Position numbers and translations under genes: made by a program. This document shows, piece by piece, positions 41,862-53,408 of a DNA stretch of 64,000 bases. The stretch comes from Stemphylium vesicarium (Eukaryota; Ascomycota; Dothideomycetes; Pleosporales; Pleosporaceae): assembly GCA_004380135.1 (NCBI GenBank), contig QXCR01000009.1, forward strand, positions 62,001-126,000, read 5' to 3'. Numbering within the stretch: the stretch's first letter is position 1; the number at the start of each line of letters is the position of its first letter. The notes under the pieces were generated by a model. It did not search any database. It saw only the letters and a list, made by a program, of their open reading frames with translations, and was not told the DNA's origin.

Positions 41862-42518
41862 ATGGCCCAATCATCGCGACTCCTTCAACTTCCCGGGGAG
41901 CTGCGGAACAAAATCTACGAATTTGCTCTTACCGAGGAGCGCGGCCTAGTTGCATACGCAAACTCACCATGTGTTCTTCGCACCTTTAGACGCGGACCTG
42001 ACAGGGAATCCAATCAGCTCAAGTACGTCTGTCACCAACTATACGCCGAAACCCGAGATCTGGCTCTACGGTACAACCGACTGACCTTCTGCGGTCCCGG
42101 ACCATGGGGCGGACTAGGCACCCTGTACGACTACCTATTCCACTGGACGTCTCCAAGTCACTTGAAAGGCGTTACAAGAGTCTACATCGAAACATGGCCA
42201 GCCGAAGGCATCGCTCCACGAACACACTTCCATCTGCTGGTAGGGGAGATAGCCATCGCATATCCGTCCCTAGAGATCGCTGTACGCCTTCCTTGGCTCA
42301 GAGATGACGCAACGCCCATGGATAGGAAACTTACGGCTATCGGTGTGCAAAAGGCGATAAGAGTTTCTGTTCCGGCATCGCTGTGTCGCGCACAAGCACT
42401 CGATGTCGCTGTGACGTGCGACCGAATGGCATACCATTTTCCTTGTGCCCGAAGTGTGGTGGGGAGGAATATTCGCTTTGATCTGAAGGCTTCGACGAGC
42501 CGGAGTTCAAAACATTAA
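41862..42518 (+). CDS. 2EXR-like protein (F-box-like N-terminus)
   Basis: The 218-residue frame begins MAQSSRLLQLPGELRNKIYEFAL, the L-P-x-E-L-R-N-x-I-Y-x-F signature of fungal 2EXR proteins. It continues with LKYVCHQLYAETRDLALRYN, another typical segment. The 3' end is uncertain. A different frame downstream encodes a coding-looking acidic/aromatic tail ending WHKQRF at 42589. A 44-bp intron at 42445-42488 (GTGCCC donor, AAG acceptor) would join the two in frame and give 227 residues; alternatively a frameshift lies nearby. Proteins of this group are abundant in Pleosporales and have no assigned function. Confidence 0.7.
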   Translation: MAQSSRLLQLPGELRNKIYEFALTEERGLVAYANSPCVLRTFRRGPDRESNQLKYVCHQLYAETRDLALRYNRLTFCGPGPWGGLGTLYDYLFHWTSPSHLKGVTRVYIETWPAEGIAPRTHFHLLVGEIAIAYPSLEIAVRLPWLRDDATPMDRKLTAIGVQKAIRVSVPASLCRAQALDVAVTCDRMAYHFPCARSVVGRNIRFDLKASTSRSSKH

Positions 42519-42589
42519 ATGACGAGGAGAGCCCGTCTTTCGAGGCATGGGCAAAGCTGTTCAAGATGTGGCATAAGCAGAGATTTTGA

Positions 42590-42940
42590 GGGCTCGTACA
42601 AACGCTATCGCGTACCATGTAACTCGACAGCGGCACAGATGTTGTGTGATTGGTAGTACTAGTGGGTGGCTGAATAATTGGGGAATGGTATAGAAAATGA
42701 TGAATTATGTATACTGCTTAGAGCCGATTCTGTATTCTGTATGTGCTGTTTTCAGAAGATGTGTACGCCTCGTACATGGAATGGTCAACAAGCTTTTCCA
42801 CAAGGCGTACTTGACATGTGCGCTTTACCTTTTCAAGTTAGCACAGATACCATCTAGCGTGTGCGTGAACCACTTCTCAACGGCACCCCGCAATGCACGT
42901 CTCTTCGACCTGCCATGATTGTATACAAGCGATCTGCAAC
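42590..42940. other. short spacer before the homeodomain gene
   Basis: About 350 bases. The homeodomain frame stays open upstream to 42893, but the first ATG giving a sensible protein start is 42941. Nothing else seen. Confidence 0.4.
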
Positions 42941-45515
42941 ATGAACGGCGAATCTGAGCACACTACGGGTCATTCAGACCCCTTTTTCTCGTTCCAGAAT
43001 GATGGCTTCGACCCGGCTCACGCCCTGAACGACAGCAGCTTCGCTGGCCTGTCCGAAGCGTTGGTAGCAGCGAATGCTACACAATTTCAATTCAATGACT
43101 CCTGGACGACGGAACCATTCTTCCGAGATCTTTCAAACAACTCCACCGCATCCTCATCTCCATTCACACCCGGTGCTTCCATCTCAAGACCCAAGCTTGG
43201 CAGCCGATTCTCGCGGGAAGTCATCCGCACCCTGAAAGACTGGTTGGCCGTTCACGCGCAGCATCCTTACCCCAACGAAAATGAAATGCTGGCTCTGCAA
43301 GGGAGGACCGGGCTGAACAAAGCGCAACTCACGAACTGGTTCGCCAACGCCAGACGCAGGGGCAAAGTGCAGACTGTGCGATCAACATCACCCCAAGTTC
43401 ATAACAAATCCACTTCTCCAATCGAAATCATACCGAGACCTGGGACCCCTGCTGTCAGGATGGCCTCGGACCATAAGGATCCGATGCAGCGTTGGGTAGA
43501 GTCGCCACCCGAACATGAGCCGGCGGCTGCAAGTGATATAGCTCGCGCTATGGCTTCAACTTCTCGTAAGCTAGTCCTAGTTCATTCATTGATGCTGCGA
43601 CGTTTACAATAAACATGTTTTGCTGATTGGAGTCAGATGAAGATGACGCCCCGGATTACGATCTTATCCAGTCTTGGCAGTCGCCCTACGCAATGTCATC
43701 TGCAAGTAGTGCGAGGACATCGCATTCGAGTGAATTTTCAGGCCACTGTTCTTCGGGATCACAAACATCGCTCAAGGTTAGACGCGCTCCGCGTAAGAAA
43801 CGAGTTAGCAGGCGTCGTCGGCTAGATAAGGAGACAGTCATCACGCCCTTAACCATGCCCTACCAATGCACGTTTTGTACCGAGGTATTCAGAACCAAGT
43901 ATGACTGGCAGCGTCACGAAAAGTCCCTTCACCTTCCCCTTGAGAGATGGATATGTGGACTTCATGGTCCCCGATCTGCTAAAGAAGCCAATGGGGGGCT
44001 ATGCTGTGTCTTTTGCGGGCAAAGTACTCCAGACGACGCTCACATTGAGTTGCATCATTACTCGGCCTGTCAAGAACGAAACATTCAGGAACGAACATTC
44101 CACCGGAAAGACCATTTAGTGCAGCACTTGCGATTGGTGCACGGTGTTGAGTTTTCGGACTGGTCAATGGCTCATTGGATACTTCCAATGCCAGACGTTC
44201 GGTCTCGGTGCGGATTTTGTGGTATTACCATGAACTCCTGGCCGGAGAGAACTGATCATCTCGCTGACCACTTCAAATCTGGTACGACGATGGCTAGCTG
44301 GCAAGGCGATTGGGGTTTTGATAGTTCCATTGCACCGTTAGTAGAAACAGCTATCCCTCCAGGTAGGAAATTTCGCACTTGAGCAGCGGTGGAAGCACTC
44401 AGACTAATTTATCTCTAGATCTGATCGATTGGGAAAGAGGCACATTGATCCCGATGAAAGGCAGCGATCCATCTTGGGGAACCCCACCGAATGCATATGA
44501 ACTGCTAAAGATCGAGATCGAATTCTTCATTCAGCGGTATTTTGACAAACACGGACACTTGCCTGACAACGACGCTATACAGCTCGAAGCGTGCCGCATC
44601 ATCTTCGCAGCCGAGACCACTTCCGTCATACACACTCCAGGATCCGAAATACTCGACGAAGTATCCTGGCTGCGAGATCTCATCATGTCGGCTCCGGAGT
44701 TGACTGAGCGTGCGAGGTTTCAACCAGTGCGGTCCTCTCATGAGAGCAGGCATTTCCCGCTTAGGATCAATGCCAAGGATCATCCGTTTGAGCATTGTCC
44801 CATGGAAGCACAGCTTCGCAACTTTGTTACTGAGCAAACCATGGCCGGTAGAGTACTTGACGATGTGCAGTTACACAACGAGGCATGCCAGATCGTGAGG
44901 CGGATGGAGCAAGAAACAAGTACACCTTCCGACGTCTTCGCCAACTGGATCGTGAAGGGAATCTATTCGGGAACAGACTGGTTATCGAACTTCAAGCAGC
45001 GAGCGGGCATACTCGGGATCTTTGATGCGACCAGCATTCCCTCAACAAACATGCCAGAAACTTGGTCTGGGGTATCATGGCCTCAGCCGTCTCAACCGAA
45101 AGCCTCCACCTCCGCGTTTGGCACAAGCCCTTCTAAGCAGACCCACGACTTCTTCACACCTCTTCCAGCTTTCGCAGAAGATGTCTCCACTATGCCCATA
45201 GCAACTACCCAGCCGGATACATATGGCCGACTGCGCACATTGCTTCCCGACGACACCAACTTTTACCGCGTATTCGACAGCGACATGAGGCGCTGGGCGG
45301 CATCAACATTATCGCCAAAGAATCCAAATTGTCACGTTCCTTCCGATGAAGAAATACAGCACCAGGCGCGATGGATTATGTATGATGGTGATGACCCGTG
45401 GAATCAAACACCTGCGGACTTCCCGAATTGGCTGTCGCGCTTCAAGAAGGATGTGGGAATTGCAGAGGATGTTGATGTTGTTGATCCTAAGGAGTTGGTG
45501 ATGCCGGCGCAATGA
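42941..45515 (+). CDS. homeodomain plus C2H2 zinc-finger transcription factor
   Basis: Three exons: 42941-43565, 43637-44362 and 44419-45515, with introns of 71 and 56 bp (43566-43636 and 44363-44418); 815 residues. A homeodomain at about 86-142 ends in the TALE/KN-type recognition helix NKAQLTNWFANARRRGK, preceded by YPNENEMLALQ. A basic patch (RRAPRKKRVSRRRR, about 257-270) is a likely nuclear signal. A C2H2 finger follows at about 286-307 (C-x2-C...H-x4-H in CTFCTEVFRTKYDWQRHEKS), with further Cys/His clusters CVFCGQS, FHRKDHLVQHLRLVH and CGFCGIT. The C-terminal 360 residues contain repeated helical segments around DWLSNFKQRAGI and NWLSRFKKDVGI. This is a fungal DNA-binding regulator; targets are unknown. 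Confidence 0.9.
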
Positions 45516-45789
45516 TTGCTTCTGGCGTACGTAGTGCGTCTGCCTAAGTAGAGATATGGTTACAACCACGTGGGAGCCAGTTACTGGCTGCAAACACTCT
45601 TAGCGCCTTGGCTCGAGGCCTTCACACTCACTATTATACACAACCCGTCTCACTCTCTTGCTCGACGTGACGCTTTCTACAATACACTTCAACGGCGCCA
45701 GTCTTATCGCGCCCACAGCTTTATCAGCTTTCAAGTCAGTCGCTCCTTCGCGACAAGTTATACAGCAAAGCTCACACCAAACAGCGACT

Positions 45790-46475
45790 ATGAAGATGAT
45801 GAAGTCTCGACGGAACGTGGCCAAGGATGGGTATTTTAAGAGAGGTAAGATTGGGGTAGCCGTCGGAGAGCTACTAGGGAATCGCTGACGATATACTGCC
45901 AGTACCGATCGAACCCCAGCTCCAGAGCGAGCTGCTACAACTGCCGGGCGAACTGCGGAACAACATATATCACTTAGTCTTCAGAGACGATGAAAACCAG
46001 TGTCATCGACTACGACCCGGGCGAGGCTCATAGTAAGTATGTTCGTGTGAAGATGCGCTTGTTTGGCCTAGACTGTCTGCACCGTGTCTGTCGGCAGTTG
46101 CGCCTGGAGACAGCAGGCATGGACCGAATCGTCGAGAATGTCGCAGGCTTCCTCTGTCCAGACCGAACCTCTTCTGTCACCACCGATATCGCGTGGGTCA
46201 CATTCTAGTACTCGGAGACCTTTGTGTATCAGTCCATGCGGGACTGCCTACGCGTGTCTAAATGTCATCCCCGGGCCTACGTATATTTTCTGATAAAGGA
46301 GAAAGTGCTTCCGAAAGGCAAAATCGCTCCATTTGTCAACCACACTAGTATGCGGTTCTTGTTGCGGCGATGTGCGGACGAGTTTGGCCTGGAATTTGAC
46401 GCAACCGAAACACCTAAGAGGAGTCGTTGCCTTGTTTTCAAAGCAGGCAGCTTGGTTAGCTGGCATAAATCTTAG
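45790..46475 (+). pseudogene. broken 2EXR-like gene
   Basis: Exon 1 (45790-45844, MKMMKSRRNVAKDGYFKR) joins across a 58-bp intron (45845-45902) to LLQLPGELRNNIYHLVF, the 2EXR signature. Immediately after FRDDE the sensible frame shifts by one base at an AAAA run (45992-45995). It then continues SVIDYDPGEAHSKYVRVKMR and LHRVCRQLRLETAG. That frame is interrupted by TAG at 46206-46208 and reopens to a stop at 46473-46475 (ETPKRSRCLVFKAGSL). One indel plus one nonsense codon, the latter explicable as CAG to TAG, make it a pseudogene. The homopolymer indel alone could be a sequencing error. Confidence 0.8.
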
Positions 46476-49249
46476 AGGGCCAGGCTTAGTTTCGCGGTGG
46501 AAGTGAAGGATCAGGAGCTAAACACCCCGACAAAAAGGCCTCAGTGGGTAGGATGCAGAGATTGGGAAGTGACAAAAAGGGGGTATTTGAAATCAAAAGA
46601 TTGGGCCCCAAAGCCCCCACAACGCCGCCAATGCAGACCGGTTGCGACAAGGAAATGACGGCCATGGCGCATACGATGTGGGTGAGGACATAACGTCTGA
46701 ACACTTTACAGTCTCCTTTGCAAGCGACATCTGCAAGACTCTATTACGGCACTGGAAATACTTTCAGAAAGATGATGAGCTGGTTAATAATAATGGAATG
46801 GTTACCTTCAAGACCTTCACTGTCGTGATGTCAGCGTCTTTGCGATGGACAGCACCAATCTTAAAGCGGGAATTATTTATCCCTTATTGTGGGACAGAGA
46901 CTACCATTCGAGCTTGACGCCCGCTTGACATGTGCACAGATGCAATGTCGGAAGGACGAAAGACGCAGCGGAGTGATCGGGCTCGCTCATCTGGTGACTA
47001 GCGCAGCTTGGCAACGACTAATCCGCATTACCCCAGAACCTCCTTCTCCACACCCCATCCCGCCCCATCCGATGCAGAAGCCCAACACGCAGCACTTTCA
47101 GCATTTTCCGTTCGAGGAAGAAATAATCCTGAGAACGCTAGCACCCAGTACTACGATGCAAGCAGTCTATCTAAGTTTTTCCGCGTCTGTATCACTTTCG
47201 CAGCTTCCTCACAGCATCCCCAGCAACAACGACCCGCACTGGGGGAGTCCTACACCTTGCCTAAAGCAGCAGACCACCCGACAAGCGGAAGCTTTTCGCC
47301 ATGAACGACTCAAACATGTGGTCAAAGAATCCTATGAAAGACGGCTCATTAGGCAAGACGAACGGCTGTCGGCTCTACAATCACAGGACCGCAGCATTCA
47401 TTGGTTGATCGGCGCCTCCCTATGTCAAACTTCCCCACAGACGGAGTAAAGGCGTCCGAAGCAGATTGTATAAGAGGCCTTGCTCCCCGTGGGGTGCCAT
47501 GTCTGTTTGGCTTTTCTAGAAAACAGGCAACATGTCGCTAGCAACATTGAGCAGAAATGCTTGGTGGTTTTGTCGCATTCATTCAAAGGGTTGACACCTT
47601 GAAAAAGGGCTGGCCCCATCTCACCATGGTACGTTCGCTCAATGCTACTCACATTTCACCCGCACATCACCCCCCGCCATTCGCCTCCGCGGTTACGCAC
47701 GCGAAATATGGGCTGACCATCACAGTTGTGTCTGGAGACATTGCCTACGGGGCACTCCACCTCCTTGTGATAGCTGTCATCCCACCTCCCACATCCCACA
47801 CTGCCGTTCCTCTTTCCCGGTACTGCCTCGGCCTCCCGAACATCACCCGGTTTCAAATTTTGCTCCAAGGACCACACGCTGGGTACCGGCACCGCTCACC
47901 GCGCGATGCGGTCACGATGCTCCACCATGGCCCTCTTTTTTCGAATTCTGCGAGAACTTTGGTTCAGGTTTTTCCCTCCTTGCGAGGCGTTGCGGGCCGC
48001 TAGCGCTGCAACCTCGGAGTCGGAGATGAAGTTTTCATCGTGCATCGGCCAAGACCGGCGTCCGCGAGAAAACATGCCAATCTTACACCACCGTGAACAG
48101 CATTGTGAACACGCGGACATGGTTGTAAGCAAGGCGAGACTCCTGTGGTGTTATTGCTGGTCATTTCGCTTTTCACGGTTTGCACTTCCGCGTTCCGCGA
48201 TGCCTGGGACAAAGTTGTCAGAGGCTGCCAGCTGAGCAAACCGTTTGGAGAAACTCTGGCGAACCATTCCTCGGCTACACCAGATGCAGCAGGTCAACTG
48301 CATTAGTCGCATAAGAGTTATACTGTTGGGTCTAACTACGTTCCTGGCATATTCGCGGACTGCCGAGGCCGACCACTCAACGTTCAACAAGACTTGAGGC
48401 TCTGCGGAAACTAACGCTGCCGCTGGACCGTGCACGCAGCACCTGCATGATGGTAGGTCATCGGAGCCACTTGTCCGCCTCGTCTGTATCGCAGACGCGT
48501 CTATGCCTATGCACAAGCTGCAGGCTCAGTCGCTCACGTCGCCTGATTGGCCAAGGCCTCGCATTTCAACGATCAGTAACGCGGTCGTGAGGGCTGGCCG
48601 ATTCTACAATCCATTACCGTTCTTCCGGCCACCAATTTTACGCGACTATACACCGTCTCCCTCCCATTACTCGAGCCACCTGGGCGGAGTTGTGCTCTGC
48701 AAGAACGCTAGAGTCCCGACTGCACAACAAACCGCAACGAGCTGTGCCGCTGCAATAGCTCTGGTGGGCCGATCACTGCGCTATCAACGTCCGTGCTTTT
48801 GACCTCCATCGGCTGTCCGACATTGAGCGATTAAGAAATTTCGCGACCGGCAGACCTCCGGCTGGATCGGTCTGTCTCGTGAGAGGCTGCCCCATGGACA
48901 ACTCCAGCTCTACGATGCAATGTCATCATCCGCCCCATCTTCCTGGGGCTCGTGCGATGAGGTCTCCTTTCGCCTCCATGGCTAGTGCGTTCTGGAAAAA
49001 CTTGGTCGTCTGGATATGCGGATGAACCTGACACTGGGGCTCCACTGTCAATAGACCCTACAAACCCCGTCTCCGCATGATTTTGCTATTTATACGGCGC
49101 AGCCTTCTGCTCTGAATCCACACTGGTCTCCTCTTCTCCAGCTTCTCTCCAGCTCAGTTTCCTCGAGAAGTCTACCCCAGGCTGCAGACCAGCTCGTCTT
49201 TGTTCGGTCACCTTTTCTTGCATATATCTTTAATCAATAACCGCCCACC
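46476..49249. other. 2.8-kb gene-poor interval
   Basis: The longest stretch without a supportable gene. The largest frame (46889-47449) opens with GTG. Its C-terminal part (RQAEAFRHERLKHVVKESYE) looks helical and coding-like but has no start, intron partner or motif. Frames at 47557-48003 and 48503-48802 are not convincing. The right end carries the promoter and CT-rich leader of the sugar transporter. Confidence 0.4.
49087..49095 (+). promoter_or_regulatory. TATA-like element of the sugar transporter
   Basis: TATTTATAC lies 155 bases before the ATG at 49250. It is followed by a CT-rich tract (49128-49160), the usual arrangement in strongly expressed fungal genes. Confidence 0.5.
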
Positions 49250-51011
49250 ATGACGGTCATGTCGCGTTTCTTCAACAAGAGGGCGAACGAGGAAGCCCAC
49301 GAGAAGGGTACTCCTGACAGCGTTACTCCCGCTGGTACTCCTCCCAGGGGCAACTCCGATGTTGTCCAGGCTGCGGATCTCGAGCCAAAGGGACGCGTCC
49401 CTATGATCTCCATCGTTCTCGGTGCCGTCGCCAGTATTGGTGGCTTCATGTTCGGATACGAGTCTGGACAAATCTCCGGTTTCCTTGAGATGGAGAACTT
49501 CAAGGAGCGCTTCGGTGACAACGGCGAGTTCTCTGCTGTTCGCTCCGGTGCCATTGTCGGTCTTCTTGCGTAAGTTTTGGTCCCCTTTAGAGATGGAAAT
49601 ATCGCGTCTAACACGATCCAGCGTCGGTACTCTTTTTGGATGCTTGGGCTCAGCTCCTCTCGCTGACACCTTCGGTCGTCGTCTTACCATCTCCGGCTCC
49701 GCTTTCTTCTACATCATTGGTGTAATTATCGAAATTACGAGCAAAAACGTCTGGGTTCAATTCGCTATGGGTCGTTTCACTGCCGGTCTCGGTATCGGAG
49801 CTCTCTCAACTGTCGTACCCATGTACCAGTCGGAGTCTATCCCCAAGCGAATCCGTGGTGCCACCGTCTCCTCTTACCAGCTTTTCATCACGCTCGGTAT
49901 CTGGACCGCGTACATGGTCAACTACGGAACGGAGAAGAGCTACAACGACTCCGCTCAGTGGCGTATTCCCAACGGTCTCTCTGCTCTCTGGGCTATCATC
50001 CTCGGTTCCACCATCCTGCTCCTTCCCGAGTCTCCCCGTTACGCATACCGCAAGGGACAGGTCGAGTCGGCTCGCGCCAACATGGCCCGCCTGAACGGTG
50101 TTGAGCCCCACTGCGCCTTCATCGACTCTGAGATTGCCGAGATCCAGGAGAAGCTCGAAGCTGAATCCGCAGGTGGTGACCACCCATGGCACGAGATCTT
50201 CACTGGTCCCCGTATGCTGTACCGTACTTTGCTTGGTATGATCCTCCAGGCTGGTCAGCAACTTACCGGTGCCAACTACTTCTTCTACTACGGAACCACC
50301 ATTTTCGCTGCCACCGGTCTCTCTAACTCCTACGTTACCTCCATCATTCTCGGAACCGTCAACGTCGTTGCTACCATCGCCGGTCTCTGGATTGTCGAAA
50401 ACGTCGGCCGCCGTAAGGCTATGATGGTCGGTGCCGCATGGATGGCCGTCTGCCTCTTCATCTACTCTTTCATCGGACAATACCAGCTCGACCACGCCAA
50501 CCCGCTCAGCACCCCCCAGGCCGGAAATATCATGATTGTCTTCACCTGCCTGTTCATTGCCGCTTTCGCCACCACCTGGGGTCCCCTCGTCTGGGCCATC
50601 GTCGGAGAGCTATACCCCGCCCGCTACCGCGCAACCTGCATGGGTCTCGCGACTGCCTCCAACTGGCTCTTCAACTTCATCATCTCTTTCTGCTCCACCC
50701 TCATCACTGAGCGCATCCACTACTTCTACGGCCTCGTCTTCGCCGTCTCCCTCGTCATACTCTTCTTCGTCGTCTACTTCTTTATGATCGAGACAAAGGG
50801 CCGCTCCCTCGAGGAAATCGACACCATGTACGTCCTCCACGTCAACCCCATCACCAGTGGAAAGTGGGACGCGTCCACCCTCCGCAAGGACGGCCTCGTC
50901 GACACTGACCGTCTGCATATGGGCCCCGGTGGCCGCACCTTCAGCAAGGCTGAGGAGGGTGGCCACGGTGGTATCCTTGAGCCTGCTGAGAGGAACGAGA
51001 ACAAGGTTTAA
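49250..51011 (+). CDS. MFS sugar (monosaccharide) transporter
   Basis: Exon 1 is 49250-49569 and exon 2 is 49622-51011, with a 52-bp intron (49570-49621); 569 residues. Sugar-porter signatures are all present: GGFMFGYESGQISGF in the first helix, ADTFGRR (motif A region), PESPRYAYRKG, GQQLTGANYFFYYG, ENVGRR and ETKGRSLEEID after the last helix. Twelve membrane segments are countable. The start context CCACCATGA is good, and codon use is strongly biased to C-ending codons, which implies high expression. It is a proton-coupled or facilitative hexose carrier in the plasma membrane; the exact sugar cannot be read. The C-terminal tail is Gly/Glu-rich. Confidence 0.95.
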
Positions 51012-51733
51012 AGGGGAAGCACTCGAGGTGTTTTGAGAGATGATGAATCCGTACAGTGTACGTTGCATTGCATTGGAATGGCGCTAGAGCGTGGTTTTTG
51101 CATGTGTTTTTTTGGTCCTTCCCGTGCCGCCTCCGGGGCGCCGGGATGTGAGACTTGGGAAAGAAAAAGATATCATAGTTTTTTTATAATGCGGAGGAAT
51201 TTGTATGTGGTACATGACATGCTATGCTCTTCAAGATAGTTGGGAGCTTCAAAAAATGAAATGCTTCACAAGTAAACACCTCTTTTGCTGGTGACAATAT
51301 GCGCGTGACTGTATCCAGGCAGTGAGAGGATGAGGAGAAGAGCCCCGTTAGTATTGGAGATCAGATCGTGATGAGCACGATAATGGAGATCGATGTTCCT
51401 TCGAAGCTTGGAGACCAGCACGGAGTAAGTCGTGGGATAATAAGTAGAGGATTATTAGGTGTTAGGTACACCGCGAATTGAACAGTACACAAACGAGCTT
51501 GATTGACGCCTCCAACTTATCTTCGTAAATTGCGATTTTTGGTGGTAGTGGTCAGACGGCCTTTTCTATGGTGCACTAAAAGCTCTTTATTGCTTCTTCC
51601 TTGATATGGTTCCTGGCCATCAGCCCCATCTTTAGTCTTGGTTGGTTGCGGCCACAACTGCTGTTGTAGTTTCATGAGCGGCGGCCCAGCAACGGCCTCC
51701 AGAGCGACCGAAGTTCCCGAGGAACCGCGAAAA
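51012..51733. other. convergent intergenic spacer
   Basis: About 720 bases between the 3' ends of the sugar transporter and the 2EXR-like gene. Only 3' flanks are expected; the minus-strand frame at 51517-51798 has no motif. Confidence 0.45.
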
Positions 51734-53110
51734 TTAGACCTCGTCTTGGAAACCGATGAAGGAACGTGGCCAGGTATTCTTTGCGAGACTGATTTCAAAA
51801 CTTGCTTGCGGGGCGACCATAGGCAGTCGTTTTTTAAGGTAGTCGGTCAACAGTTGGAGATGTTCTTGCTCAGGTGTACTTTTGTAACCACTGAGAACAA
51901 CGACGCGAAGTAGGTTGAAAGCCTTACAACGACGAAGCGCCCCGAGAGGAAGAAGGCCCCGGAGTTCTTCCACGGTTTTGAGGGTTCTGCTTTCGTCTTC
52001 GCTGTCTGAATACTCGCTGCCTACCATCCGAATGCGGTTCTTCTTTGACATGTCATCGCAGTAGACCTCTATGGTGAGCGTGTTAAGGGCCGGGCAGCAT
52101 GCAACAAGCATATCACCGTAGGCCCGGCTATGGTTAAGCTGCATTCCATTGTTTTCGTTGCTTTCATAATCATCATCTTCAACGATCCTTATGTAGCTTG
52201 TCCATCTAGCATTACGCTCAAATGTAAGATTGGTCACGGCTGTGAAGCCACACTTGCCATTGCAATCTGTCAGAATACTTGCAAAGAGGCAGATCCCACT
52301 TCTCCCCAGGGTGATTTTTCGACCACGTAGCAAGACTGGCACTGCTTCCTCGAAGAACTGACGGCTGACATAGCAGATTGGCGGAAGAAAGCTGATCTTT
52401 GAAGGCAGGGAGCTGATGTCTCTGTAACGCCTCGTGCGCATGACCAACACGTTGGGGAGGTGGGCGAATTTTGCGGCGAATACCATGTCACGAATCTCGC
52501 GGGGCAGGTTCATAATGCAAAGGAACATGTATTCACCAGGACGAGTCTGCATGAGATCTTTCTGAAACTGTGCGAGTGAAGACTGTATTTGCCGATCCGT
52601 CTCCGACAGGGCAGCTAGGTTTTGGCGATCTTTGTTGAATAGCCAGCGACCGCGATGCTGTAGGAGCTGTTGGACTGCGGTAATGCCAGTGCGATCGTCA
52701 TCGTAGGTCTTCACTTCCACTTCAGTCTGCTTTGCGTGTTGCCCCATCTCGCATTGCTGCCGCTTGGGGAGAGGCTCCTCATGCGTATTGCTGTCGATCA
52801 AGCTCAGGACGCGTTTTGGGTTCCGTAGTAGTTTTGAGCGGCGGAAAAGGGTGGCTTGACCGCGGCTGTCGATCTCACGGTCGTCGCTTTGGATGTCGCT
52901 CAAGCCATTCTTCCTGGCTGAGCCCCTTGGTAATTCCATAGTTTGGGTAGATGCGTCGACGCGATTTCCCATCGAAGCTGAAGTTCGTGATGGTGCTTGT
53001 CTCGGATTTCCAGCTCTCGCAGTCTTTCCGGGGTCTCGCTGCAGGAGGATGACCCTATGGGTGGTGCGACGGACGAACTGACCCATGTTGTGGATTGGAA
53101 GGCGCGACAT
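51734..53110 (-). CDS. hypothetical protein with 2EXR-like core, 458 aa
   Basis: A single frame from 53110 (MSRLPIHNMGQFVRRTT) to 51734. The first 190 residues are polar, basic and apparently disordered. A core around residue 200 (MNLPREIRDMVFAAKF) matches the L-P-x-E-I-R-x-h-h-F signature of 2EXR-like proteins, and ICYVSRQFFEEAVPVLLRG is the usual second conserved block. The C-terminal part has LRR-like segments (LNTLTIEVYCDD). Full length with no lesion. Function unknown. It is the third member of this family within 12 kb. Confidence 0.8.
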   Translation of the reverse strand: MSRLPIHNMGQFVRRTTHRVILLQRDPGKTARAGNPRQAPSRTSASMGNRVDASTQTMELPRGSARKNGLSDIQSDDREIDSRGQATLFRRSKLLRNPKRVLSLIDSNTHEEPLPKRQQCEMGQHAKQTEVEVKTYDDDRTGITAVQQLLQHRGRWLFNKDRQNLAALSETDRQIQSSLAQFQKDLMQTRPGEYMFLCIMNLPREIRDMVFAAKFAHLPNVLVMRTRRYRDISSLPSKISFLPPICYVSRQFFEEAVPVLLRGRKITLGRSGICLFASILTDCNGKCGFTAVTNLTFERNARWTSYIRIVEDDDYESNENNGMQLNHSRAYGDMLVACCPALNTLTIEVYCDDMSKKNRIRMVGSEYSDSEDESRTLKTVEELRGLLPLGALRRCKAFNLLRVVVLSGYKSTPEQEHLQLLTDYLKKRLPMVAPQASFEISLAKNTWPRSFIGFQDEV

Positions 53111-53408
53111 CTAGGCGAGACTGGAAGTCGCAATACGCAGGTCTCCAGTTACCTCGACCTGTAGTCGACTGAGGGTAAGTGAGACTCGCAGTCAATTGAT
53201 CGGAGTGGAGGTGAAAGGATGTGAGAGAAAGAACGACGCTGCAAGGAGGTGCGTCGATGCCTGGGCGCTAGAAGAAAGCGTGACCTGAGACGACCTGATT
53301 CCATGATGCGGATGGAAGGCGCGCGTCTGCGCGTTGTGGGAGTTGCTCTTTCCTCACTGTATCGTCCTCACGCGATACAGTGAGATGTGCCGACTGCATC
53401 TGCGCACG

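Noticed and set aside
46889..47449. 186-residue plus-strand frame with helical C-terminus
   Set aside because: Opens with GTG rather than ATG, has low-complexity Pro/His/Gln stretches, and no intron or family motif could be matched; kept only as a comment on the interval.
47557..48003. 148-residue plus-strand frame
   Set aside because: No start context, motif or partner exon; frames on both strands overlap equally.
49806..50495. 229-residue minus-strand frame
   Set aside because: Lies entirely antisense to the sugar transporter, whose signatures are unambiguous; its length reflects biased codon use of the real gene.
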